Source: Verrucomicrobiota bacterium (lineage in GTDB: Bacteria > Verrucomicrobiota > Verrucomicrobiia > Verrucomicrobiales > Verrucomicrobiaceae). From it: 6,454 bases of DNA. The stretch's first letter is position 1. Each line of letters opens with the position of its first letter. The position numbers were made by a program, and so were the translations under genes. The stretch is taken from assembly GCA_023429545.1 (NCBI GenBank), contig JAEYUU010000515.1, forward strand, positions 1 through 6,454. Direction: 5' to 3'. Below the pieces are notes generated by a model. It was not told where the DNA came from. It saw only the letters and a list, made by a program, of their open reading frames with translations, and did no database searches. Shown one piece after another: positions 1 through 5,097 of this stretch.

Positions 1-597
1 GATGTTGGAGGGCTTGATGTCGCGGTGGGTGAGCCCGTAGCTGTGCATGTACCCGAGCGCATCCGCCAGGTAGATGCCGGTCTGCTTGCAGAAGTCGAGA
101 TTGAGCCGCCCGTGGGTCTTGAAGTCCGTGGTCAACGTGCGCGGCACATACGTGGTAATGTCGATGTCCTTCCCGTGATCAGCGTCATCGGCCAGTTCCA
201 TCACGTAATAGTAGAAGCCGCGCGTTTCATTCCATCCCACGTGAAGCACATTCACCAGCCCGGGATGACCGCGGGAAATGGGTTCGAACTGCTGGATGCC
301 CTCAAACTCGCGGTGGAAGGTCTTTTCGTATTCGAAGTCCTCCCGCCATACCACCTTCACCGCGCGAAGGGCGCCGGTGATCGTCTGTGCAAGCCATACC
401 TCGCCATAAGCGCCGGAACCAATGCGGCGGATGAGCTTTAGATCCGGTATGGGGATGTCGTCGTCCCGTGAACTCAGCGGCTCCTGGGGTGTCCGCGCTG
501 CACCACTAATCCTCGCCGAGCCCTTGGTGCCCGGAGATGGCTTTCCCGCGGCAGGCGATGCCGCAGACGGCTCCTGGGCAGAATTGGAAGCGGGCAT
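1..597 (-). CDS. Hanks-type serine/threonine protein kinase, N-terminal part (truncated by window edge)
   Basis: This is the first 199 residues of a eukaryotic-like Ser/Thr kinase; the rest lies beyond base 1. Residues 1-45 are rich in Pro, Ser, Ala and Gly and look disordered. The kinase domain then opens with PDLKLIRRIGSGAYGEVWLA: the glycine-rich loop GSGAYGEV is at 60-67, the ATP-binding Lys is K81 in RAVKVV, and the likely C-helix Glu is E97. The hinge region is around YYVMELADD (125-138). The catalytic loop HRDIKPSN is at 192-199, with D194, K196 and N198 all present, so the visible half looks catalytically competent. The DFG motif, activation segment and any membrane or sensor domain are outside the window. 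The start is the ATG at 595-597, the only sensible Met upstream of the domain; no Shine-Dalgarno sequence precedes it. It follows an ECF sigma gene on the same strand with a 94-base gap. Known families pair such kinases with ECF sigma factors; that this kinase acts on that sigma factor is inference. Confidence 0.93.
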   Translation of the reverse strand, partial: MPASNSAQEPSAASPAAGKPSPGTKGSARISGAARTPQEPLSSRDDDIPIPDLKLIRRIGSGAYGEVWLAQTITGALRAVKVVWREDFEYEKTFHREFEGIQQFEPISRGHPGLVNVLHVGWNETRGFYYYVMELADDADHGKDIDITTYVPRTLTTDFKTHGRLNLDFCKQTGIYLADALGYMHSYGLTHRDIKPSNI

Positions 598-691
598 GGA
601 GAAGAGTGCTGGCTAATTCTAGCAGGCAAATGCCCCAGCTTCCAGCACCGTGCTCGGAAAAAGGCGGTGTACCAACAGATTGCAACCAGGC
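598..691 (-). other. Intergenic gap between sigma factor and kinase
   Basis: These 94 bases separate two genes on the same strand. I see no ORF, no convincing terminator and no clear -35/-10 pair. The best pairing is CACCG (646-650) with CGGTG about 14 bases later, too loose to call. Co-transcription of the sigma factor and the kinase is therefore plausible but not shown. Confidence 0.5.
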
Positions 692-1378
692 CTAAAGCAT
701 GGTGCTCTCAAGCCCCTGCACCTCTTTCTTGACCAGGGCGCCCACGCGATGCTTGGCCAGATAGACCTGCGCGGCATTGATTCCAAGCACCTCGGCGGTC
801 TTCTTGACCCCCCACCCTTTCAGCACGTAGCAGTCAAAGATCTGAAACTGGCGCGGCGAAACGCGGCTCTTCACCCGTTCGAGGGCGGCGGAGGTAATGT
901 TATCCTTCCATTCCTTGTCCCACACCTTCTCCAGAACATTGTCCTTCTCGTGGGTGAGGCGCTCCATGGCCAGTTCGGCATTTTCGGAGTGCTCATTACC
1001 TTGGTCAGCCAGGGAAGGCTGGCGCTTGCGGGCGCGGAAAACATCAAGAATACGCCAGCGCGTCATCTGCAGCAGCCAGGCCTTGAACGAACCGGCACGC
1101 GGATCGTATTGCCCCTTTTTCACCTGCCGCGCGATCGCCAGAATCGTCTCCTGCACCACGTCGAAAGCCTCCTCACGGGTGAGCCCCGCCTTGGTGGCCA
1201 CGCTGAAGATCAGGCGCCAGTAGGTCTGATAAAACTCATCCCAGACGCGATGGTCCTCCCAGTTGTCGAGCTTCTCAATCAAGCTCTTGCGCGTCTTTTC
1301 GCACATCGTGCGCTGCTTGCGCTCCTCCCCGCTTGAACGGGGGGTTCGGGGCTCCAACTCTGGGGTTGTGCGAGACAT
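692..1378 (-). CDS. ECF-type RNA polymerase sigma factor, kinase-associated
   Basis: The predicted protein has 228 residues, a usual ECF size plus a short N-terminal extension. Region 2 spans about 46-119: WDEFYQTYWRLIFSVA, then TREEAFDVVQETILAIA (region 2.2, core-binding), then GSFKAWLLQMTRWRILDVFR (regions 2.3/2.4, promoter melting and -10 contact). A charged linker follows. Region 4 is about 171-212, with a helix-turn-helix at VKKTAEVLGINAAQVYLAKH for the -35 element. There is no long C-terminal extension. In region 2.2 the usual DAED-like motif reads E70-A71-F72-D73, so one acidic position is Phe. The start at 1378 gives a charged 24-residue tail before Met25; an ATG at 1304-1306 (Met25) is a possible alternative, with GAGGAG lying 15 bases upstream of it, rather far. 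No anti-sigma gene is in the window; the downstream neighbour is a Ser/Thr kinase. The linkage of ECF sigma factors to Ser/Thr kinases is known in planctomycetes and in Vibrio EcfP/PknT. The target regulon is unknown. Confidence 0.93.
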   Translation of the reverse strand: MSRTTPELEPRTPRSSGEERKQRTMCEKTRKSLIEKLDNWEDHRVWDEFYQTYWRLIFSVATKAGLTREEAFDVVQETILAIARQVKKGQYDPRAGSFKAWLLQMTRWRILDVFRARKRQPSLADQGNEHSENAELAMERLTHEKDNVLEKVWDKEWKDNITSAALERVKSRVSPRQFQIFDCYVLKGWGVKKTAEVLGINAAQVYLAKHRVGALVKKEVQGLESTML

Positions 1379-1492
1379 GGGACAAGTTTCCAGAGCGTAG
1401 TCCCCTAAGGCAAGTGGAAATTGCAGGGGCGCATGCGTCCGTTCTCGGGACTTTGTGCGATTGACAGGCCGTTTTCCTCTCTATGGATAGGC
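1379..1492. promoter_or_regulatory. Shared upstream region between divergent sigma factor and receiver genes
   Basis: These 114 bases must hold the promoters for both divergent genes. On the plus strand a perfect TTGACA sits at 1461-1466. The best -10 candidates after it (TATGGA at 1482-1487, spacer 15) are poor, and they would put transcription start very near the ATG at 1493. Upstream, TTTCCA (1387-1392) and TGGAAA (1415-1420) form a 6-base inverted repeat with a 22-base gap. CGCATGCG (1430-1437) is an 8-base palindrome. GGAAAT at 1416-1421 followed by CGTC at 1436 loosely resembles an ECF-type promoter, but the spacer (14) is short. None of these is strong alone; the region is annotated because its role is forced by the divergent layout. 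Confidence 0.4.
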
Positions 1493-1915
1493 ATGCCTGA
1501 GATTACGCCGCGTGTCCTGGTCGCCGATGCGTCCCTTCCCAACCGCCGGTTGATCCGCGAGTTGCTCACTGCATTTCGACACTGTGAGATCGACGATGCC
1601 GCGAACGCGGAACACGCCTTTGAGCGCGCCCTGCAGCGGGAGTATGCGCTGCTCATCTTTGCCATCGATCTCCCCGATCTGAGCGGCATCATGCTGGATC
1701 GTTTTCTGGCCAAGGTGTATCCCAAGATACATCAGGGATCCATCACTGCTCCCCCCGTGGTCTTTCTGACGCGCCCGGAGGACGCTGCGGCATTTCGTGC
1801 TGCACAGAGTGACGCGCGTGTGCGCGGTTCGGTGCCGCTGCCGCTGAACCTGGATGCGCTGATGACAACGGCCGGAGCGGTGCTGCCGATGAAGGACCCA
1901 ACTTCAGCGAGTTGA
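1493..1915 (+). CDS. Stand-alone receiver-like protein with degenerate phosphorylation site
   Basis: The protein has 140 residues and consists of one response-regulator receiver (CheY-like) fold with no output domain. The pattern is recognisable: beta-1 PRVLVADASLPNRRLIRELL, beta-3 YALLIFAIDLPDLSG, beta-4 PPVVFLT, beta-5 GSVPLPLNLDALM. Compared with the family consensus, the acidic pair is D12-A13 instead of D-D/E. The phospho-acceptor position is A57 (AIDLP where DxxxP is expected; D59 is two residues off). The Thr T93 is kept, and the beta-5 Lys before Pro is L116. Normal phosphotransfer is therefore unlikely. The start ATG at 1493 places the domain at the very N-terminus, as usual. An open frame reaches back to TTG 1421 and ATG 1433, but the added residues do not look like a domain and lie upstream of a TTGACA box. 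It is divergent from the sigma/kinase pair and 38 bases upstream of trpF. Its partner is unknown. Confidence 0.82.
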   Translation: MPEITPRVLVADASLPNRRLIRELLTAFRHCEIDDAANAEHAFERALQREYALLIFAIDLPDLSGIMLDRFLAKVYPKIHQGSITAPPVVFLTRPEDAAAFRAAQSDARVRGSVPLPLNLDALMTTAGAVLPMKDPTSAS

Positions 1916-1924
1916 ACAAGGGCC

Positions 1925-1957
1925 GCATTGGTGGTTGAGTAGCAGTCCTCCCAATGC
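1925..1957 (+). promoter_or_regulatory. Inverted repeat overlapping the trpF start codon
   Basis: GCATTGG (1925-1931) and CCAATGC (1951-1957) are perfect 7-base reverse complements separated by 19 bases. The 3' arm contains the trpF ATG (1954-1956). In RNA this could form a hairpin that hides the start codon. There is no Shine-Dalgarno sequence in the loop apart from a weak GAG. It could be a chance repeat. Confidence 0.3.
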
Positions 1958-2643
1958 CCGAACTCGACGAATCCGCTGTCATACACGCGCCGCCTTCGCA
2001 CTGCCGCGTGAAGATTTGTGGCGTGACGCAACGCAATCAGGCTCTGGCGATTGCAGCGCTGGGCGCAGACTTTATGGGCCTGAACTTCTGGCCTCAGTCC
2101 AAGCGGCACCTCTCCCCTGAGGCTGCTGCCAATTGGTCACACGATGTGCCTCGCGCCACCAAACTCGTGGGAGTGTTTGTGAATCCCGAGGCTGCGTTCG
2201 TGATTCAAACTGCCGCCGAAGTGGGTCTGTCTTACGTGCAGTTGCACGGTGATGAGTCGCCGGATTTCTGCGCCGAGCTTGCCGGACAAGGACTCAAGAT
2301 CATCAAGGCCATCCAGGTGAAAGATGAGTCCAGCCTCGACCACATCGCTTCATTTCATGTGACCGACATGCTGCTGGATGCCTACCATCCGGGACAGCGT
2401 GGTGGCATCGGCCAGACGTTTCCATGGGGACTGGCGCAAGACTTCAAGCTCCGCTATCCTGACCGCAAACTGTGGCTGGCGGGCGGGCTGACCCCTGAGA
2501 ATGTCGCCGATGCCGTGCAGGGCGTGCAACCGTTTGCCGTGGATGTCGCCGGTGGCGTGGAAGATGGCATTCCAGGGGTGAAGAGCCTCGAGAAGGTGCA
2601 GCGTTTCATCGAAGCTGCGCGTGTGATCGCGCCCATCCGTTAA
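1954..2643 (+). CDS. trpF: Phosphoribosylanthranilate isomerase
   Basis: TrpF converts N-(5-phosphoribosyl)anthranilate to 1-(o-carboxyphenylamino)-1-deoxyribulose 5-phosphate, the third step of tryptophan synthesis, in the cytoplasm. The 229-residue protein is a TIM barrel of normal length plus about 15 extra N-terminal residues. Beta-1 carries RVKICGVT, with the general-base Cys at C22. GADFMGLNFWPQSKRHLS (37-54) is the next family signature, followed by KLVGVFVN and VQLHGDES. The general-acid Asp is D142 in MLLDAYHPGQRGGIGQTFPW. The phosphate-binding segments are LAGGLTPENV (175-184) and VDVAGGVEDGIPGVK (196-210); the second usually reads VDVSSGVE. ATG 1954 is the only ATG before beta-1; GTG 2008 would start just at beta-1 and is possible. 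No other trp gene is adjacent, so the pathway is split in this genome or only trpF is visible here. It follows the receiver gene by 38 bases on the same strand. Confidence 0.96.
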   Translation: MPELDESAVIHAPPSHCRVKICGVTQRNQALAIAALGADFMGLNFWPQSKRHLSPEAAANWSHDVPRATKLVGVFVNPEAAFVIQTAAEVGLSYVQLHGDESPDFCAELAGQGLKIIKAIQVKDESSLDHIASFHVTDMLLDAYHPGQRGGIGQTFPWGLAQDFKLRYPDRKLWLAGGLTPENVADAVQGVQPFAVDVAGGVEDGIPGVKSLEKVQRFIEAARVIAPIR

Positions 2644-2664
2644 GCCGTCCCGCGGACACAAGAA

Positions 2665-2683
2665 GCGCACGATTGCGCATTTT
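2665..2683 (+). terminator. Weak candidate intrinsic terminator after trpF
   Basis: Twenty-one bases after the trpF stop, GCGCA (2665-2669), loop CGAT, TGCGC (2674-2678) form a compact GC-rich hairpin. It is followed by ATTTT, ending at 2683. The stem is only 5 bp and the T-tract only four, so it is a weak or partial terminator at best. Confidence 0.35.
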
Positions 2684-2704
2684 CCTAGGACTTCCCTCCG
2701 AAAC

Positions 2705-2723
2705 ACGCCGCGAAAGCGGGCGT
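2705..2723 (+). promoter_or_regulatory. GNRA-capped hairpin in the leader of the DUF1080 gene
   Basis: ACGCCGC (2705-2711), loop GAAA, GCG-G-(G)-CGT (2716-2723) can form a 7-bp stem with one bulged G and a GAAA tetraloop. It ends 27 bases before the chosen ATG at 2751. It has no following T-tract, so it is not a terminator. It could stabilise the mRNA 5' end or be chance. Confidence 0.25.
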
Positions 2724-2750
2724 ATTGTTCGCCTTGCAATGTTATCACTC

Positions 2751-4112
2751 ATGAAACGAACTCTACTACTCTCCGCCCTCGCCCTGGTGGCCAGCGTCAC
2801 ATCCGCCGCGGAACCGCCTGCGGGATTCACGGCGCTCTTCAACAAGAAAGACCTCACCGGATGGCGGGGAGGCAGCACGTTTGATCATCGCAAGCTTCTC
2901 GAAATGCCGGAGGCGGATCGCAAGGCCCAGATCGAAAAGTGGACCGCCAAGATGATGGAGGTCAGCGACAAGACCGGTAAGCCCCACTGGTATGTGGAAG
3001 GCGATGAACTGGTGAACGACGGCTTCGGCGACTACGCCACCACCGAGAAGGACTACGGTGACTTCGAACTCTTCGTGGAATACAAGACCGTGCCCAAGGC
3101 GGACAGCGGCATCTACCTGCGCGGCGTGCCCCAGGTGCAGATTTGGGACTCCACGGAGAATGACGAGAAGGCGGTGCAACTGGGCAAGCCCAAGGGCTCC
3201 GGTGGTCTCTGGAACAACGCCGCCGGTAATCCTGGCAAGGACCCGCTGGTGAAAGCGGACAAGGGCTTCGGTGAATGGAACAAATTCCGCATCCTCATGG
3301 TAGGCAGCCGCGTGAGCATCTGGCTCAATGACCAGCTCGTGGTGGATCACGCCATCCTGGAGAACTACTACGACAAGAAGCTTCCGCCGGACCAGCAGCG
3401 GCCCATCCCTGCGAAGGGCCCCATCCAGCTTCAAACGCATGGTGGCGAAATCCGCTGGAGGAACATCTTCATCCGCGAAATCGGCGCGGATGAGGCCAAC
3501 AAGATCCTCTCCAGCAAAGGTGGCGAAGGTTTCAAGAGCGCATGGAACGGCAAGGACTTCGACGGCTGGGCTGGTCCGCTCGATAACTATGAAGTCGTCG
3601 ATGGCGCGATCCGCTGCAAGGAGAAGAAGGGCGGCACCCTCTACTGGAACCAGGATCTCACTGATTTCGTGGCGCGTCTTGAGTTCAACGTGCCTCCTGG
3701 CGGGAACAATGGCCTCGCGATCCGCTATCCGGGCGAAGGCAACACCGCATACGTCGGCATGACCGAACTGCAGGTGCTGGACAACGATGCCGAAAAGTAT
3801 GCCAAGCTCGATCCCCGCCAGTTTCACGGCAGCGCCTACGGCATGGTCGCCGCCCATCGCGGCTACACCCGCCCTGCCGGCCAGTGGAATTTCCAGGAAG
3901 TCACCGTGAAGGGAAGCACGATCAAGGTGGAGCTCAATGGCACGGTCATTCTCGACGCCGACCTCAGCAAAGTGGACCGCAAGACCGTCATGGGCTCCAA
4001 GCCTGACAAGGCGGTGGAGCATCCCGGCCTCGACCGCACCAACGGCTTCTTCGGCTTTGCCGGTCACAATGACGCGGTGAGCTTCCGCAACATCCAGATC
4101 AAGAAGCTGTAA
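2751..4112 (+). CDS. Secreted protein with two DUF1080 (3-keto-disaccharide hydrolase-like) domains
   Basis: The protein has 453 residues. An N-terminal signal peptide MKRTLLLSALALVASVTSA is followed by AEPP, with probable signal peptidase I cleavage near residue 19-20; there is no lipobox Cys, so it should be exported as a soluble protein. Domain 1 (about 24-245) opens with PPAGFTALFNKKDLTGWRG and includes YGDFELFVEYKTVPKADSGI, YLRGVPQVQIWD, FRILMVGSRVSIWLNDQLV and a closing IRWRNIFIREI. A charged helical insert (about 42-72) precedes its second strand. Domain 2 (about 258-453) repeats the plan: FKSAWNGKDFDGWAG, NNGLAIRYPGEGN, MTELQVLDND, VTVKGSTIKVELNGTVILD, VSFRNIQIKKL. Both match the concanavalin-like DUF1080 family, some members of which act on 3-keto-glycosides; the exact substrate here is not readable. 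An open frame extends to TTG 2673 and ATG 2739, but ATG 2751 gives the cleanest signal peptide. The gene ends at a strong terminator and converges on a hydrolase lipoprotein gene. Confidence 0.92.
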   Translation: MKRTLLLSALALVASVTSAAEPPAGFTALFNKKDLTGWRGGSTFDHRKLLEMPEADRKAQIEKWTAKMMEVSDKTGKPHWYVEGDELVNDGFGDYATTEKDYGDFELFVEYKTVPKADSGIYLRGVPQVQIWDSTENDEKAVQLGKPKGSGGLWNNAAGNPGKDPLVKADKGFGEWNKFRILMVGSRVSIWLNDQLVVDHAILENYYDKKLPPDQQRPIPAKGPIQLQTHGGEIRWRNIFIREIGADEANKILSSKGGEGFKSAWNGKDFDGWAGPLDNYEVVDGAIRCKEKKGGTLYWNQDLTDFVARLEFNVPPGGNNGLAIRYPGEGNTAYVGMTELQVLDNDAEKYAKLDPRQFHGSAYGMVAAHRGYTRPAGQWNFQEVTVKGSTIKVELNGTVILDADLSKVDRKTVMGSKPDKAVEHPGLDRTNGFFGFAGHNDAVSFRNIQIKKL

Positions 4113-4143
4113 CAAGCTGAAGACATCCTGAAGTATCATCCGG

Positions 4144-4177
4144 TGGGCTGCAGCGTCGTGCTGCAGCCCATTTTTTT
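4144..4177 (+). terminator. Strong intrinsic terminator after the DUF1080 gene
   Basis: TGGGCTGCAGC (4144-4154), loop GTCGT, GCTGCAGCCCA (4160-4170) form a perfect 11-bp stem. It is followed directly by seven T (4171-4177). It lies 31 bases after the DUF1080 stop and is oriented for the plus strand. On the minus strand the same hairpin follows the hydrolase stop codon but has no T-tract after it, so it should terminate that transcript less well. The hydrolase stop (4176-4178) uses the last two T of the tract. Confidence 0.95.
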
Positions 4178-5042
4178 ACCGGGCTTCGGCCTCACCGTCG
4201 AAGTGGCGGTGAAAGAACTCCGCCACCTCGACAAGCTGATTCCGATTGAGGCTGAACCAGTGCGCCTTGTCCGGAAGGACGTTGAGCTTGGATTCCACCC
4301 CGTGCCTTTGTAGCGCCCCATCGAGTTCTTCACTCTGCTGGACTGGGACAAGGGGATCCAAGCGTCCATGAAGAATCAGGAATGGCGAGGCGCCCCGGCG
4401 CACCAGAAAGGTAGGGCTCGCTTCCGCGGCGAGATCATTGTGATCCGGCAACCGTGCTCGTATCAGATTGGGAATCGTGCGGTTGCCAGTCCAGGCGTGT
4501 TTCTCATACAGCGTGACGAGATTCGCCGGCGGTGACAGGGCACACACGGCGCGAATATCCGGAGGGCCATCAATCACCCCAAGGAGCGCAGCGAGGTGAG
4601 CTCCGGCGGATTCTCCACTCACCCCGAGGCGGCTTGGATCAACCCCATACACCTCCCCGTGTCTCTGCAGCCATCTCACCGCGGCCCGGGCGTCTTCCAA
4701 CTGCGCCGGAAAAGGGGCCTCACGGCTGAAGCGGTATTCGATGGAGGCGACTGCGATGCCATGCCGCGTCAGATCGCGCAGGACCACGTGAACATCCTTC
4801 CATCCAAACTTCCAGCTCCCACCGTACATCCAGATTACCACCGGCGGAGGCCTCTCGGTATCGGGCACGTATAGGTCCATGCGAAGGTCCCGCACGCCAG
4901 TGGAGGCAAACACCAGATCCCGGTGGACTTCCTCTCCCTTTCTTCGAGGCCCAAATCCCACACAGCCAACCATCATGCCGGCGAGCACCGGGAGGATGGC
5001 CCTGGAAAACCAGCGCGTGCACAATGTGGGGCCGGGTTGCAT
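4176..5042 (-). CDS. Alpha/beta hydrolase, predicted lipoprotein (esterase/lipase type)
   Basis: The protein has 288 residues. The N-terminus has a hydrophobic stretch ILPVLAGMMVGC with Cys27 in a near-lipobox (MVGC; Met at -3 is less common), so it is probably a lipoprotein or at least exported. The hydrolase domain begins near residue 40. PVVIWMYGGSWKFGW (67-81) is the oxyanion-hole strand, with YGG in place of the usual HGG. YRFSREAPFPAQLEDARAAV is typical of the BD-FAE / Abhydrolase_3-like group. The nucleophile elbow is GVSGESAGAH with S145; the acid is D229 in LHGRLDPLVP; the His is H261 in DKAHWFS. The triad is complete, so an active carboxylesterase, possibly a sugar deacetylase, is likely; the substrate is unknown. 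It lies 55 bases downstream of xseA on the same strand, so read-through is possible, although the functions are unrelated. ATG at 5040-5042 leaves the full signal; there is no Shine-Dalgarno sequence. Confidence 0.92.
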   Translation of the reverse strand: MQPGPTLCTRWFSRAILPVLAGMMVGCVGFGPRRKGEEVHRDLVFASTGVRDLRMDLYVPDTERPPPVVIWMYGGSWKFGWKDVHVVLRDLTRHGIAVASIEYRFSREAPFPAQLEDARAAVRWLQRHGEVYGVDPSRLGVSGESAGAHLAALLGVIDGPPDIRAVCALSPPANLVTLYEKHAWTGNRTIPNLIRARLPDHNDLAAEASPTFLVRRGASPFLILHGRLDPLVPVQQSEELDGALQRHGVESKLNVLPDKAHWFSLNRNQLVEVAEFFHRHFDGEAEAR

Positions 5043-5046
5043 TCAA

Positions 5047-5065
5047 CGATCTAAAACGAAGATCG
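5047..5065 (-). promoter_or_regulatory. Inverted repeat just upstream of the hydrolase start codon
   Basis: On the minus strand CGATCT, loop TCGTTTT, AGATCG form a perfect 6-bp stem that ends four bases before the hydrolase ATG, exactly where a ribosome binding site would be. It lies between the xseA stop (5098) and the hydrolase start. It could damp translation, act as an operator, or be a weak 3'-end structure for xseA; the T residues are in the loop, so it is not a normal terminator. Confidence 0.3.
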
Positions 5066-5097
5066 CCCGTATTTTGGGTGCTGTGATTGGATGCTGA

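Noticed and set aside
25..441. Plus-strand open frame of 138 codons at the left edge
   Set aside because: It is antisense to the kinase domain, whose catalytic loop and glycine-rich loop are read on the minus strand.
640..670. Possible terminator between sigma factor and kinase (CACCG...CGGTG)
   Set aside because: The stem is 5 bp with a 14-base loop and there is no T-tract after it on the minus strand.
650..1336. Plus-strand open frame of 228 codons across the sigma-factor gene
   Set aside because: Antisense to a clear ECF sigma factor; the translation shows no domain and equal length is coincidental.
1421..1492. N-terminal extension of the receiver gene from TTG 1421 or ATG 1433
   Set aside because: The added 24 residues have no domain character and would overlap the promoter region; receiver domains normally start a few residues before beta-1, which fits ATG 1493.
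2673..2750. N-terminal extension of the DUF1080 gene from TTG 2673 or ATG 2739
   Set aside because: It would put a basic, non-hydrophobic stretch before a well-formed signal peptide, and it runs through the hairpin region after trpF.
2766..4139. Very long open frame (457 codons) on the minus strand opposite the DUF1080 gene
   Set aside because: Low-complexity, Val/Ala/His-rich translation with no family motif; it mirrors a GC-rich real gene with a signal peptide and two clear domains.
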